This document shows, in pieces, positions 23,196 to 32,591 of a DNA stretch of 64,000 bases. This DNA comes from Amycolatopsis pittospori (lineage in GTDB: Bacteria > Actinomycetota > Actinomycetes > Mycobacteriales > Pseudonocardiaceae): the NCBI RefSeq assembly GCF_013870525.1, contig NZ_JACBXD010000012.1:1-64000 (forward strand), written 5' to 3'. Positions within the stretch are counted from its first letter, which is position 1. Each line of letters starts with the position of its first letter. The position numbers were made by a program, and so were the translations under genes. The notes below the pieces were generated by a model. It was not told where the DNA came from. It did no database searches and saw nothing but the letters and a program-made list of their open reading frames with translations.

Positions 23196-24479
23196 ATGCC
23201 AACACCTTCATGCCCAGCGGGGAAGCCAGGACCGGCCGGTGCGGTGCTCGACGTCGATCACGACGACGTCGTCGTGCTCGACGAGAGCTTCACCGACAAC
23301 CCGTACCCGACGTACGAGCTGCTGCGGGCGCGACGCCCGGTGACCAAAGTGCGGATGGGAATGAATTCGCCGGTCTGGCTGGTCACCGGGTACGACGACG
23401 TTCGCGCCGGGCTGGCTGATTCCCGGCTGGCGAAGGACGCCACGAAACTGGCCCGAATCCTTCGTCGCGCCGCCGGCATCCCCGAAGACGCCGAAGGCTT
23501 CGACATGGGCCTGCACAACCACATGCTCCACTCCGACGGGGCCGAGCACACCCGGCTGCGGAAGCTGGTCAGCAAGGCGTTCACCGGACGGGCCGCCGCT
23601 CTGCTGCGCCCGCGGATCGAGGCGCTGGCCGCCGAGCTGGCCGACACGATGGCGGCCAGGCTCGCGGCCGGGGAACGATCCGTCGACCTGATCGAGGACT
23701 ACGCCTTCCCGCTGCCGACGACCGTGATCTGCGAGATCCTCGGTGTTCCCGACGATCGGCGTGCGGAGTTCGGCGGCTGGTCGCGCACCATGCTGTCCAC
23801 CGCGCCACCGCACGAGCAGCTGGCGGCGACGGAGGCGATGGGGGAGTACCTCGACAGGTTGGTCGCAGGCAAAGTGGCCGATCCCGGCGCGGACATCCTC
23901 TCCGAGATCCTTGCCCCGGACGAGAACGCGGACCGCCTCACCCACGCCGAGGGCACCGCGATGGCCTCGCTGCTGCTGGTCGCCGGGCATGAGACCACGG
24001 TGAACCTGATCGGCAGCGGAGCGCTCGCGCTGCTGCGCAATCCGGAACAGTTGCGGCGGCTGCGGGCGAACCCGGAATCGCTGCCCGGTGCGGTGGAGGA
24101 GTTCCTCCGGCTCGAGAGCCCGGTCAACACGGCCACCATGCGGTTCACCGACGAGGAGGTGATCATCGGCGGCACGACGATCCCGGCCGGGGAGATCGTG
24201 CTGCTGGCGATCGGTTCGGCGAACCGGGATCCCGGCCGGTTCGAGCGGCCGGACGAGCTCGACATCGAACGGTCGACACGCGGCAGCATCGCCTTCGGCC
24301 ACGGCGTCCACTACTGCCTCGGCGCGGCACTGGGCCGGATCGAGGGGGAAGTCGCCTTCCGCGTGCTGCTCGACCGGTTCCCCAGCCTCACCCTCGCGGT
24401 GGATCCCGGCGAACTGCGCTGGCACAACAGCATCCTCCTCCGTGGACTCGTCGCCCTTCCGGTCAGCACGGACGGATGA
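23196..24479 (+). CDS. Cytochrome P450 (cluster enzyme 1)
   Basis: A 427-residue soluble bacterial P450 of the CYP105/107 type. The I-helix motif is AGHETT, the K-helix ExxR is EFLRL, and the heme-binding loop is FGHGVHYCLG with Cys at about residue 374. It should hydroxylate or epoxidise the polyketide or its acyl starter, using ferredoxin. ATG at 23196 is preceded by GGGAGAG. It is followed by a second P450 39 bases downstream. Confidence 0.93.
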   Translation: MPTPSCPAGKPGPAGAVLDVDHDDVVVLDESFTDNPYPTYELLRARRPVTKVRMGMNSPVWLVTGYDDVRAGLADSRLAKDATKLARILRRAAGIPEDAEGFDMGLHNHMLHSDGAEHTRLRKLVSKAFTGRAAALLRPRIEALAAELADTMAARLAAGERSVDLIEDYAFPLPTTVICEILGVPDDRRAEFGGWSRTMLSTAPPHEQLAATEAMGEYLDRLVAGKVADPGADILSEILAPDENADRLTHAEGTAMASLLLVAGHETTVNLIGSGALALLRNPEQLRRLRANPESLPGAVEEFLRLESPVNTATMRFTDEEVIIGGTTIPAGEIVLLAIGSANRDPGRFERPDELDIERSTRGSIAFGHGVHYCLGAALGRIEGEVAFRVLLDRFPSLTLAVDPGELRWHNSILLRGLVALPVSTDG

Positions 24480-24518
24480 GCGGAGCGCACGGCCACACCG
24501 ACACAGGACAGGACGGAT

Positions 24519-25715
24519 ATGACCGCGCTCTTCGACCCCCGCGATCCCGCGGTGCGGACAGACCCGTACCCCATCTACCGTCGCCTGCGGGAGGCCGATC
24601 CCGTGCACCAGTCCCATTTCGGCTACTGGGTGCTCTCTCGCTACGCCGACGTGGACGCTGTGCTGCGCGCTCCGGGGGTGTCCAGCGAGTTCTACCGGAA
24701 CCAGGTCTGGGCCGAGCGCCGGGGCGGACTGGACAGCCCGCTCGTCCGCAGCGTGCGGAGCTGGATGCTGATGCTGGACGGGCCGGCGCACCGGCGGATC
24801 CGCGGTGTACTCGGCAAAGTGTTCACCCGTGGCGCCGTCGAGCGGTTGCGGCCACGTGTGACCGCGGAGGCCGACCGCTTGCTCGACGCCATGGGCGAGG
24901 GCGAGATCGACTTGATCGAAAGCCTCGCCCTGCCGCTGCCGGTCACCGTGACCTGTGAACTGCTCGGCCTGCCCACCGACAACCGGGTCCAGTGCCGGAA
25001 CTGGACCGAACAGATCAGCCGCGTGATCGACCCGTCGATCACGGCGGACGACGTCGCCGAGATGAACCGGGCGGAGACCGAGTTCCGCGAGTACGTCACC
25101 GGCGAGCTCGACCGGCGCAGGGCCTCGCCGACCGACGACATCCTGTCCCTGCTCGTGCACACCGAGACCGACGGCGTCCGCCTGACCGACCACGAGATCA
25201 TCGCCAACGTGCTGTTCCTGTTCGTCGCGGGCCACGAGACCACGGTGAACCTGATCGGCAACGGGATGCTGGCGCTACTGCGCCACCCTGATCAGTTCCA
25301 GTCGCTGCGCGAGGACCCCGAGCTGATACCAGGCGCCGTCGAGGAGATCGCCCGGTACGACTCACCCGTGCAGATCGCCTCGAGGCTCTTGGACGACGAG
25401 GTCGTGCTCGACGACGCAGTACTGCCCGCGGGTGCCAAAGTGATGCTGTTGTTCGGGGCGGCGAACCGGGACCCGGCACGGTACAGCACCCCTGAGAGCC
25501 TGGACGTGACTCGCACCGGGATCAAGACGCTGGCCTTCAGCGGCGGCCCGCATTACTGCCTGGGCGCCGCCCTCGGCAAGATGGAAACCGCCGTGGTGCT
25601 GACGAAACTGCTGCGGCGCTACAGCAAGATGGAGCTGTCCAGCGAGGCACTCGACTGGCGGTCCAACGTGAGCTTCCGAGGTCTCCAGCGGCTCCCACTG
25701 CGGCTCCTCCGCTGA
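24519..25715 (+). CDS. Cytochrome P450 (cluster enzyme 2)
   Basis: A 398-residue P450 with AGHETT in the I helix and a heme loop FSGGPHYCLG with Cys about residue 347. It resembles the first P450 of the cluster but is clearly not a recent duplicate. It lies in the same rightward operon, so it likely performs a further oxidation of the same product. Confidence 0.93.
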   Translation: MTALFDPRDPAVRTDPYPIYRRLREADPVHQSHFGYWVLSRYADVDAVLRAPGVSSEFYRNQVWAERRGGLDSPLVRSVRSWMLMLDGPAHRRIRGVLGKVFTRGAVERLRPRVTAEADRLLDAMGEGEIDLIESLALPLPVTVTCELLGLPTDNRVQCRNWTEQISRVIDPSITADDVAEMNRAETEFREYVTGELDRRRASPTDDILSLLVHTETDGVRLTDHEIIANVLFLFVAGHETTVNLIGNGMLALLRHPDQFQSLREDPELIPGAVEEIARYDSPVQIASRLLDDEVVLDDAVLPAGAKVMLLFGAANRDPARYSTPESLDVTRTGIKTLAFSGGPHYCLGAALGKMETAVVLTKLLRRYSKMELSSEALDWRSNVSFRGLQRLPLRLLR

Positions 25716-25777
25716 CTCACATTCCGGGGACCGCGCCCTCGGAGTGTCTTCCCGAGCCGGTAAGGAACGACTACGAC

Positions 25778-27016
25778 GTGAGTACCCCGCACGCCTTCCC
25801 CCTGGAACCCACGCTGATCCACGTGTCCGACGAGGTCCTCGACGACCTGCGCGTCCGTCTCGCGCTGACGCGGCCACCGCTGGACGAGGGGAACGAGGAC
25901 TGGTCCTACGGCGTCCCCGCCGGCTATCTCGGTGAGCTGGTCGCCTACTGGCGGGACGGCTACGACTGGCGCAAGGCCGAGGCCGCCATCAACGCCTACG
26001 AGCACTACGAGGCCGACGTCGCCGGTGTCCCGGTGCACTTCCTGCGCAAGCCGGGCCGCGGCCCTCGCCCGATCCCGCTGATCCTCACCCACGGCTGGCC
26101 GTGGACGTTCTGGCATTGGTCGAAGGTGATCGACCCGCTCGCCGACCCGGCCGCCTTCGGTGGTGACCCCGCCGACGCGTTCGACGTGATCGTGCCGTCG
26201 CTGCCCGGTTTCGGGTTCCCCGGACCGCTCACCGGCTTCCCGGACGTCAACTTCTGGAAGGTCTCCGACCTCTGGCACACCCTGATGACCGAGACCCTGG
26301 GCTACGAGAAGTACGCCGCCGGCGGTTGCGACATCGGCGGGATCGTCTCCAGCCAGCTCGGCCACAAGTACGCCGACGAGCTGTACGGCATCCACATCGG
26401 ATCCGGGCTGCCGCTCGACTTCTTCACCGGTCCCCGCGCCTGGGACTTCGCCCGGAACCGGCCCCTCACCGAGGACCAGCCCGCCGAGGTCCGCGCCCGC
26501 ATCATCGAGCTGGACCACCGCATGGCCACCCACCTCACGGTGCACATGCTCGACGGCGCCACCCTGGCCCACGGGCTGAGCGATTCACCCGCCGGACTGC
26601 TCGGCTGGCTGCTGGAACGCTGGAACGCGTGGAGCGACAGCGGTGAAGACGTCGAGTCCGTCTTCACCAAGGACGACCTGCTCACCCACGCGACGATCTA
26701 CTGGGTGAACAACTCCATCGCCACGTCGATGCGGTACTACGCCAACGCCAACCGCTACCCCTGGACTCCCGCTCACGACCGCACCCCGGTCGTGGAGGCC
26801 CCGGTCGGCCTCACCTTCGTCACCTACGAGAACCCACCCGGCGTCCACTCCGCCGACGAGCGAGTCCAGACGTTCAAGGCCGGCCCGCAAGCCGCCTGGT
26901 TCAACCACGTCAACGTCAACGCCCATGATCACGGCGGGCACTTCATCCCCTGGGAGAACCCCGACGCCTGGGTGAGCGACCTGCGCCGCACCTTTCACGG
27001 GCGGAGGCCCGCCTGA
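25778..27016 (+). CDS. Epoxide hydrolase (EHN-domain alpha/beta hydrolase)
   Basis: A 412-residue enzyme with an N-terminal epoxide-hydrolase (EHN) segment and an alpha/beta hydrolase core. HGWP at 105-108 forms the oxyanion region, Asp185 in GGCDIGG is the expected nucleophile, and the late HGGHF supplies the catalytic His. It opens epoxides to diols. A GTG start with AAGGA upstream is used. Placement after two P450s suggests a P450-made epoxide as substrate, but it may also mark the cluster edge. Confidence 0.86.
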   Translation: MSTPHAFPLEPTLIHVSDEVLDDLRVRLALTRPPLDEGNEDWSYGVPAGYLGELVAYWRDGYDWRKAEAAINAYEHYEADVAGVPVHFLRKPGRGPRPIPLILTHGWPWTFWHWSKVIDPLADPAAFGGDPADAFDVIVPSLPGFGFPGPLTGFPDVNFWKVSDLWHTLMTETLGYEKYAAGGCDIGGIVSSQLGHKYADELYGIHIGSGLPLDFFTGPRAWDFARNRPLTEDQPAEVRARIIELDHRMATHLTVHMLDGATLAHGLSDSPAGLLGWLLERWNAWSDSGEDVESVFTKDDLLTHATIYWVNNSIATSMRYYANANRYPWTPAHDRTPVVEAPVGLTFVTYENPPGVHSADERVQTFKAGPQAAWFNHVNVNAHDHGGHFIPWENPDAWVSDLRRTFHGRRPA

Positions 27017-27052
27017 GCGCACCTGGGTGCCGGCGTCCCCTCGGGGTTCGGC

Positions 27053-27832
27053 TCACGACACCATGCCGCCGTCGACCCGCAGGACCGTGCCGGTCACGTA
27101 GGAGGACCGGTCGCTCAGCAGCCACGCGGCGGCCTCCGCGACCTCCTCGGGTTCGGCGACGCGACCCAGCGGGGTCTGGGCGTTGAGCCGTTCCAGGATG
27201 CCCGGCGAGCTTTCGACCCATTCGCTGAACATCTCGGTCAGCGTGGTGCCGGGCGCGACGGCGTTGATGCGGATCCCTTCCGGGCCATAGGTGACGGCGG
27301 CCGAGGCGGTGAGGCTGTTGACGCCTCGTTTCATCGCGCCGTACGCGGGGAGTTCGGGGTTGGCCATCAGACTGCCGACGCTGGTGTTGTTGACGATCGC
27401 CCCGCTCCCGGCGGTGGCCCGGATCGCGGCGATCTCGGCGAGCATCGCCAGCCACGGGCCTTTGAGGTTGACCGCGTAGATGTGGTCGAAATCGGCCTCG
27501 GTCACCTGATCCATCGGGCCGGGCGGCACGTTGGTCGCACCGTTGTTGAACGCGACGTCGAGCCTGCCGTGCAATTCCACGGCGTAGCCGACGGCGGCGC
27601 GCACGCTCGCGGCGTCACCCAGGTCGCACACCACGTGGTCCGCGACGCCACCTTCCGCGCGAATCTCCTCGGCGACGGCTTTCAGCTGGGACTCGGTCCG
27701 GGCGGCGAGTACCACCCGGGCGCCTTCCCGGGCGAACAACCGGGCGGCGGCGGCACCGATACCGCGCCCGGCACCGGTGATGAAGGCGACCTTGTCGTCC
27801 AGCAGGCCCGAAACAGTCGTTGTGTTGGTCAT
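27053..27832 (-). CDS. SDR-family oxidoreductase
   Basis: A 259-residue classical short-chain dehydrogenase. The cofactor motif is GAGRGIGAAAA (residues about 20-30), with NNGA, an active Ser in NNTSVGS and Y-x-x-M-K (YGAMKRG). It converges with the epoxide hydrolase and is divergent from the XRE regulator at 27918, separated by 85 bases. Such divergent SDR/MmyB-type regulator pairs are common in actinomycetes, where the regulator is thought to control the SDR. Substrate unknown. Confidence 0.9.
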   Translation of the reverse strand: MTNTTTVSGLLDDKVAFITGAGRGIGAAAARLFAREGARVVLAARTESQLKAVAEEIRAEGGVADHVVCDLGDAASVRAAVGYAVELHGRLDVAFNNGATNVPPGPMDQVTEADFDHIYAVNLKGPWLAMLAEIAAIRATAGSGAIVNNTSVGSLMANPELPAYGAMKRGVNSLTASAAVTYGPEGIRINAVAPGTTLTEMFSEWVESSPGILERLNAQTPLGRVAEPEEVAEAAAWLLSDRSSYVTGTVLRVDGGMVS

Positions 27833-27917
27833 GCCACCGAGAGTTCACCGGCGCCGGCGGCCTATCCAGGCATCGGCGGTACCTGGCTGACGCGCCGCCA
27901 TCGCGCACACTGGATGG

Positions 27918-28769
27918 GTGGACAAAGGACAACTGGCGGGTTTCCTGCGCAGCAGGCGCGAGCGGATCACCCCTGCCGACGTGGGCCTGCCCGCCGGGCC
28001 ACGCCGCCGCACCCCGGGGCTGCGCCGCGAGGAGGTGGCGCAGCTGGCGTTCATCTCGACCGAGTACTACACGCGGCTGGAGCAGGCTCGCGGTCCCCGG
28101 CCCTCGCGCGAGGTGCTGGCCGGGCTGACCAGGGCGTTGCGCCTGTCGGACGCGGAACGCGATCACCTGCACCACCTCGCCGGCGCCCCGCCGGGACCGC
28201 CGCCCGGCCCGTCCCGGGAGGTCCGGCCGAGCATTCTCGCGCTGCTGCAGCGTCTTCCGCAGGCCGCGGCGATCGTGCTGTCCGCGACGTACGAGGTGAT
28301 CGCCTGGAACGACCTCGCGGCGGCCCTGATGGAGGATTTCTCCGCACTGCCGCGACGCGACCGCAACCTCGTCCGCCGGACGTTCCTCGGGCCCCGCCCG
28401 GAAGGACGGCGGCTGTACGGGGTGTCCGACGTCGACGAGTTCTCCGCGAGCGCGGTCCGGAACCTGCGGGCCACCGCGGGCCGCTACCCCGACGATCCCG
28501 AGGTCACCGGGCTGATCCGCGAACTCGTCGACGGCAGCGAGGAGTTCGCCCGGCTGTGGTCCTCGCACGACGTCTGCGCCGTACCGACACTGTGCAAGAC
28601 CTTCCAGCATCCCGTCGTCGGCCCGGTTTCGGTGAACTGCGACGTCCTCGACATCAGCGACCGGGATCAGCAGGTCGTGATCTACACCGCCGAACCCGGC
28701 AGCCGCTCCGAGGAGGCGCTACGGCTGCTCTCGGTCGTCGGGACGCAGCGAATGGACGTCCCGCTCTGA
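27918..28769 (+). CDS. XRE-family regulator with MmyB-like ligand domain
   Basis: A 283-residue DNA-binding protein. The N-terminal helix-turn-helix lies about residues 8-80, with the characteristic TPGLRREEVAQLAFISTEYY sequence. The C-terminal part (from about 95) matches the MmyB-like sensor domain that binds an unknown, possibly fatty-acid-like ligand. It is transcribed away from the SDR gene and probably regulates it. The last 51 bases overlap the convergent PucR-type gene. Confidence 0.88.
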   Translation: MDKGQLAGFLRSRRERITPADVGLPAGPRRRTPGLRREEVAQLAFISTEYYTRLEQARGPRPSREVLAGLTRALRLSDAERDHLHHLAGAPPGPPPGPSREVRPSILALLQRLPQAAAIVLSATYEVIAWNDLAAALMEDFSALPRRDRNLVRRTFLGPRPEGRRLYGVSDVDEFSASAVRNLRATAGRYPDDPEVTGLIRELVDGSEEFARLWSSHDVCAVPTLCKTFQHPVVGPVSVNCDVLDISDRDQQVVIYTAEPGSRSEEALRLLSVVGTQRMDVPL

Positions 28770-29972
28770 GCCGACCGGCGGGTTTGTAGGTTCCCTCGAT
28801 CCCAGCGAGGAGACGTGGGGGTCGATCCGGAGTGCGGTCGCCAGTGCGAACCGGCCCGCCGGATCGTCGATCGTGCCGCCGAACAGCGTCCGCAACTGCC
28901 TGATCCGGTAGCGGACGGTCTGGACGTGGACGTGCAGTTCGCCCCCGATGGCCTGCGGCTGGTCAGGCCGCGCGAGCCACGCCGCGAGGGTCGCGGTGAG
29001 CCGTCGCCTCGCCGGTTCGGGCAGACCGGCCAGGGGAGCGAGGAGGTCCTTCGCGAACTCGGCGGCGAGTTCGGGGTCGGCGGTCAGCAGCAGGTCGATC
29101 CGGTGCTCGGTGGTGTGCACGATCGCGCCGTCGCCGAGTGCGCCGGTGCTGGTGAGGCGCCACAACGCACTCGCGCGGCGGGCGCTGAGCGCGGCCGAAC
29201 GCAACGGCACGACCGGCCCGACCCCGGCCTGGTCGGTGCCGAGCAGATCCCGCAGGCGGCCGAGGTACCACTCGAACCGGTCGGCGGGCATGACCACGGC
29301 GGTGAGTTCGTCGTGACGGCCGATCAGTACGCGGCCCGGCATCCGGTCCAGCAACCGCGAGGCGACCTCGGCGCTGGTGACGGCGACCGCGAGCCGTCCG
29401 GGCAGCTCCCAAGCTGCCTGGCTCGCGGCGTCGTCGAGCACGTCGCGGGCGGCATCGGGTTCGGTGAGCAGGAGGCCGAGGAGCCGGTCCCGTCGTGCCT
29501 GTCCGGCCCGTGCCGCCTGTGATCGTGCTTCGGCGTAGCCGTCGGCGGCCGCGGCGGAGAGTTCCGCGATGAAGGCGAACAGCGCCTCGCCGAGTTCGAC
29601 GATCGCCTGGGTCGGCAGGTCGACGGCCGGTGCCGCCGAGGTGAGCTGCCGCCAGACACCCAGCGCGGCCGACTGGTAGAAGCCGAGCATCTCCTCCAGG
29701 CTGCGGCCCGCGGTGTGCTGGGCGCGGCCCTGCGCCCGGTAGACCTCGCGGTCGGCGGTCGTGTCGGGATGGCCGATCTCGCTGAAGAAGGCGGCGAGGG
29801 CCACATCGAGGGTGATGTGGAGGTTCGCGGCGGTCCGGTCGTCCAGCGGGTTCCGGAGTCCGGCGTGGACCTGTTCCATGGCGGCGGACGCGATCGCGGC
29901 GATGTCCGGCTCCAGCCGGGTGAGCACCGAGGCGTCCAGCCGGCGCCATGGCTGTGCCGACGCCTTCGTCAT
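28719..29972 (-). CDS. PucR-family transcriptional regulator
   Basis: A 417-residue regulator. The C-terminal helix-turn-helix of the PucR/CdaR type is seen in VHVQTVRYRIRQLRTLFG around residue 360. The N-terminal half is a helical domain and the middle resembles a GGDEF-like CdaR domain. The last residues (SSLGSREPTN onward) look like a non-conserved tail, and the gene overlaps the XRE gene end to end. The target is unknown; the divergent secreted esterase gene at 30084 is a candidate. Confidence 0.8.
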   Translation of the reverse strand: MTKASAQPWRRLDASVLTRLEPDIAAIASAAMEQVHAGLRNPLDDRTAANLHITLDVALAAFFSEIGHPDTTADREVYRAQGRAQHTAGRSLEEMLGFYQSAALGVWRQLTSAAPAVDLPTQAIVELGEALFAFIAELSAAAADGYAEARSQAARAGQARRDRLLGLLLTEPDAARDVLDDAASQAAWELPGRLAVAVTSAEVASRLLDRMPGRVLIGRHDELTAVVMPADRFEWYLGRLRDLLGTDQAGVGPVVPLRSAALSARRASALWRLTSTGALGDGAIVHTTEHRIDLLLTADPELAAEFAKDLLAPLAGLPEPARRRLTATLAAWLARPDQPQAIGGELHVHVQTVRYRIRQLRTLFGGTIDDPAGRFALATALRIDPHVSSLGSREPTNPPVGSERDVHSLRPDDREQP

Positions 29973-30083
29973 AGAGGAAACCTACAAAACTCCCGACGAG
30001 AACGCGCGGCTGCGTTCTAGTGAATCACCCACCATCCGGCGGACGCTTTCCTCAGCATTCGACGACGCATGCAGGAGGCGGCA

Positions 30084-30965
30084 GTGACACGTTCTCGGAC
30101 ACGTTCTCGCTGGGGAAGATTCGCTCGTATCGCCGCGGTGGCGGGCACCGCATTGACCCTCGTCGGAATCGGGACGCCGGCCCTGGCGACGGAGCGCCAG
30201 GTGTACGTCGCGATGGGCGACTCGTTCTCGGCCGGATCCGTCGTCCTGCCGCAGTCCGATCTGCTCACCTGCGCCCGGTCCGCGATCAACTACGCGGGCC
30301 TGCTGGCGAAACAGCTCAAGGTCGACGTCCTGCGTGACGTCACCTGCGGGGCCGCGACCACGGCGAACTTCCCGAACCCGCAGAAGGGCATCATCTCCGG
30401 CACCAACCCACCGCAGTACGACGCGCTCTCCGCCGACACGACGCTGGTGACGGTGGGGATCGGCGGCAACGACATCGGACTGGTCGGGCTCGCCACGTCA
30501 TGCGTGAACCTGCTGCCTGTGGGAGCGTCGTGCAAGGCGGCCAACACCGCGGGCGGCGTGGACAAGTACGCCACCAAGATCGACGCGTTCGCCGCCACCT
30601 ACGGAACGGTCATCGAGCAGATCCGGCAGCGTGCCCCGCAGGCGAAGATCGTCATGGTCGGCTACCCGACGGGGATCAAGCCGGGCGGTTGCTGGCCGGT
30701 GGTCCCGGTGCTGCCGCAGGACGCCGACTACATCCAGGGCAACATCGACCGCCTCAACGCCCGGATGGCCGAACAGTCCGCCGCGCACGGCGCCTCCTAC
30801 GTCGACATCCGGACACCGAGCATCGGCCACGACGCCTGTCAGCCGATCGGCGTCAAATGGATCGAGGGCCTGATCCCGTCGGTGGTGAACAACAGCTTCG
30901 CGCCGCTGCACCCGAACGCCGCCGGCCTCGCGGCCGTGGTGCCGAGCATCCGCAAGGTCCTGTAG
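30084..30965 (+). CDS. Secreted SGNH/GDSL-type esterase
   Basis: A 293-residue exported hydrolase. An Arg-rich n-region and hydrophobic core form the signal peptide, ending near TPALA. Block I reads MGDSFSAG with the nucleophile Ser, GGND supplies oxyanion residues, and block V is PLHPNAAG with the catalytic His. Six Cys in the mature part suggest disulfides as in Streptomyces extracellular lipases. The GTG at 30084 is preferred over ATG 30069 because AGGAGG lies five bases upstream. Confidence 0.9.
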   Translation: MTRSRTRSRWGRFARIAAVAGTALTLVGIGTPALATERQVYVAMGDSFSAGSVVLPQSDLLTCARSAINYAGLLAKQLKVDVLRDVTCGAATTANFPNPQKGIISGTNPPQYDALSADTTLVTVGIGGNDIGLVGLATSCVNLLPVGASCKAANTAGGVDKYATKIDAFAATYGTVIEQIRQRAPQAKIVMVGYPTGIKPGGCWPVVPVLPQDADYIQGNIDRLNARMAEQSAAHGASYVDIRTPSIGHDACQPIGVKWIEGLIPSVVNNSFAPLHPNAAGLAAVVPSIRKVL

Positions 30966-30970
30966 CGAAC

Positions 30971-30997
30971 GGTCTCGTGAGTGGTAAGGACGGTTAG
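30971..30997. repeat. Half-arm copy of the 31345-31398 palindrome
   Basis: Starting right after the esterase stop codon, the bases GTCTCGTGAGTGGTAAGG and the following ACGGTTAG are identical to one arm of the palindrome 370 bases away. Here no matching second arm follows. It may be a decayed palindrome, or it may pair over distance with the complementary arm. Confidence 0.7.
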
Positions 30998-31037
30998 GGC
31001 CAACCGCGTCTTAGGTACCTACGGTCGGGCGGGTTGG

Positions 31038-31123
31038 CGTGACTGGACGGACGTCACCTGGTGTCGTCCGTCTGATCACGGGCGTCGTCCGTCGGATCAC
31101 ATGTGCCGTCCACCCAGTCACGC
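31038..31123. repeat. 21-base degenerate tandem repeats inside an inverted repeat
   Basis: Units at 31060-31080, 31081-31101 and 31102-31122 share a 21-base period with a CGTCCGTC...ATCAC theme, the third being most diverged. The outer sequence GCGTGACTGG (31038 onward) is inverted as CCAGTCACGC (ending 31123), with 15 of 17 outer positions able to pair. It could form a long stem. Confidence 0.55.
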
Positions 31124-31227
31124 GAAAGCACCGACCCGGCCCGGCTTGGTCGTGTGGTGAAGGCGGTGAGAGCCAACCGGGTCTGAGGTACCCATTGGGT
31201 TCTGGCTGCGGTGGGTCGTAGGTCCGG

Positions 31228-31280
31228 TCCGTGAAGGCCTCCTTCCCTACCCTGAAAGTAGGCAAGGAGGCCTTCACGGA
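31228..31280. repeat. 23-bp-arm palindrome of the TGAAGGCCTCCTT family
   Basis: Arms 31228-31250 and 31258-31280 are complementary at 22 of 23 positions with a seven-base loop. The outer 17 bases are the same as in the palindrome at 1616-1672, nearly 30 kb away, whereas the inner part differs. Confidence 0.75.
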
Positions 31281-31344
31281 CTTCTGGGTCGTCAACGTGC
31301 ACCAGCAGCGCGGGTGGCCAGGGCGCCGCGCCGTAGTCGGTCAG

Positions 31345-31398
31345 GGGTCTCGTGAGTGGTAAGGACGGTTAGAACCGTCCTTACCACTCACGAGACCC
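31345..31398. terminator. 26-bp perfect palindrome downstream of the subtilisin gene
   Basis: Arms 31345-31370 and 31373-31398 are perfectly complementary with only AG between them. It ends 11 bases past the subtilisin stop codon at 31410. The outer bases CGTGAGTGG are shared with the palindrome at 62781-62828. Confidence 0.75.
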
Positions 31399-31409
31399 GA
31401 AGCGGTCCG

Positions 31410-32591
31410 TCAGGCGGTCGGCGACCAGTACAGAAGCCGGTTCGGGGAACCGGAGCCCGGGTTGGTCACCTTGTTCGGGGTGGCCGCGTTGATGAGCGCG
31501 GTGGCCACCTGGGCGGGCGTGGCGGTCTTGTTGTTCTGCAGGTAGCGGGCCGCGACGCCGACGACGTGCGGGGTCGCCATCGAGGTACCGCTGATGGTGT
31601 TGGTCGCGGTGTCACTGGTGCTCCACGACGACGTGATGCTCGTGCCCGGCGCGAAGATGTCCACCAGGTTGCCGTAGTTGGAGAAGCTGGAGCGCGCGTC
31701 GGTGTTGGTGGTCGAGCCGACGGTGATCGCCTGGGTCACGCGGGCGGGGGAGAAGCCCGAGGCGTTCGCGTTGGAATTCCCGGCGGCCACGCCGTAGGTG
31801 ACGCCCGCGGCGATCGACCGGCGGACGGCGTCGTCGAGGGTGGTGGAGGCGCCGCCACCGAGGCTCATGTTGGCCGCGGCGGGCTTGACGTGATTCTTCG
31901 TGACCCAGTCGATGCCCGCGATGACGCCGGCGGTCGTGCCGGAGCCGGAGTTGTTGAGCACGCGGACGCCGTAGACGGTGGCGCCCTTGGCGATGCCGTA
32001 CTGCGAACCGGCGATCGTTCCCGCGACGTGGGTGCCGTGGCCGTTGCCGTCCTGGGCGACGGCGTCGTTGTCGACGAAGTCGTAGCCGTTACGGGCGCGC
32101 CCGCCGAAGGTCTGGTGGCTGATCCGCACGCCGGTGTCGATGACGTAGACGTTCACGCCGGCGCCGGTCGAGGTGTAGCTGTAGCGCTGGTCCAGCGGAA
32201 GGTTGCGCTGGTCGACGCGGTCGAGACCCCAGGACGGCGGGTTGACCTGCGTCGCGTCGGCGCGCACGACCTGGTTCTGTTCGACGGATACGACCGACGG
32301 GTCGGCGGCGAGCCGCTTGGCCTGCTTCTCCGACAGCGACGCGGAGAAGCCCTTGAGCGAGGTGCTGTAGACCTGCTCCACCTTCGCACCGAAACGGTTC
32401 GCCAGCGCGCCCACGACGCCGGAGTCCTTCAGCGTGACGATGTAGCTGTTCGGAATCGCTTCGGGTGATCCCGCGGCGAGGATCGTGCCCTCGGCGGCTT
32501 GCGCGGGAGCGGCGGTCACGGTGATCGCCACAGCGAACGCGCTCGCCAGACCGGCTCCGGTCAGCCAACGCGGTTGTCTCATCTCTCGCAT
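31410..32591 (-). CDS. Secreted subtilisin-like serine protease (S8, proteinase K type)
   Basis: A 393-residue preproprotease. Residues 1-32 are a signal peptide ([14 protein letters not shown]), 46-112 an inhibitor I9 propeptide (NSYIVTLKD...), and the remainder the catalytic domain. The triad is Asp152 (VIDTG), His185 (GHGTHVAG) and Ser337 (GTSMATPHV). There is no extra C-terminal domain. It should be exported, self-processed and act as a general extracellular peptidase. ATG at 32591 has GGACG upstream; an ATG three codons later is possible. Confidence 0.95.
   Translation of the reverse strand: MREMRQPRWLTGAGLASAFAVAITVTAAPAQAAEGTILAAGSPEAIPNSYIVTLKDSGVVGALANRFGAKVEQVYSTSLKGFSASLSEKQAKRLAADPSVVSVEQNQVVRADATQVNPPSWGLDRVDQRNLPLDQRYSYTSTGAGVNVYVIDTGVRISHQTFGGRARNGYDFVDNDAVAQDGNGHGTHVAGTIAGSQYGIAKGATVYGVRVLNNSGSGTTAGVIAGIDWVTKNHVKPAAANMSLGGGASTTLDDAVRRSIAAGVTYGVAAGNSNANASGFSPARVTQAITVGSTTNTDARSSFSNYGNLVDIFAPGTSITSSWSTSDTATNTISGTSMATPHVVGVAARYLQNNKTATPAQVATALINAATPNKVTNPGSGSPNRLLYWSPTA

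Larger units (their letters stand above)
30966..31409. other. Convergent intergenic region rich in hairpins and repeats
   Basis: This 444-base gap separates the converging esterase and subtilisin genes. No credible gene was found; the 94-codon minus-strand frame in it is built from a tandem repeat. It holds the half-palindrome at 30971-30997, the 21-base repeats at 31038-31123, and the palindromes at 31228-31280 and 31345-31398. The segments 30976-31022 and 31151-31199 also look like diverged copies of one another (both run AAGG, CCAACCG, AGGTACC in the same order). Confidence 0.7.

Noticed and set aside
31038..31123. Possible CRISPR array
   Set aside because: Units are contiguous without spacers, only three in number and diverged.
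31011..31295. 94-residue frame containing a VIRRTTP repeat
   Set aside because: The repeat is a by-product of the 21-base intergenic tandem repeat, and no ribosome site precedes it.
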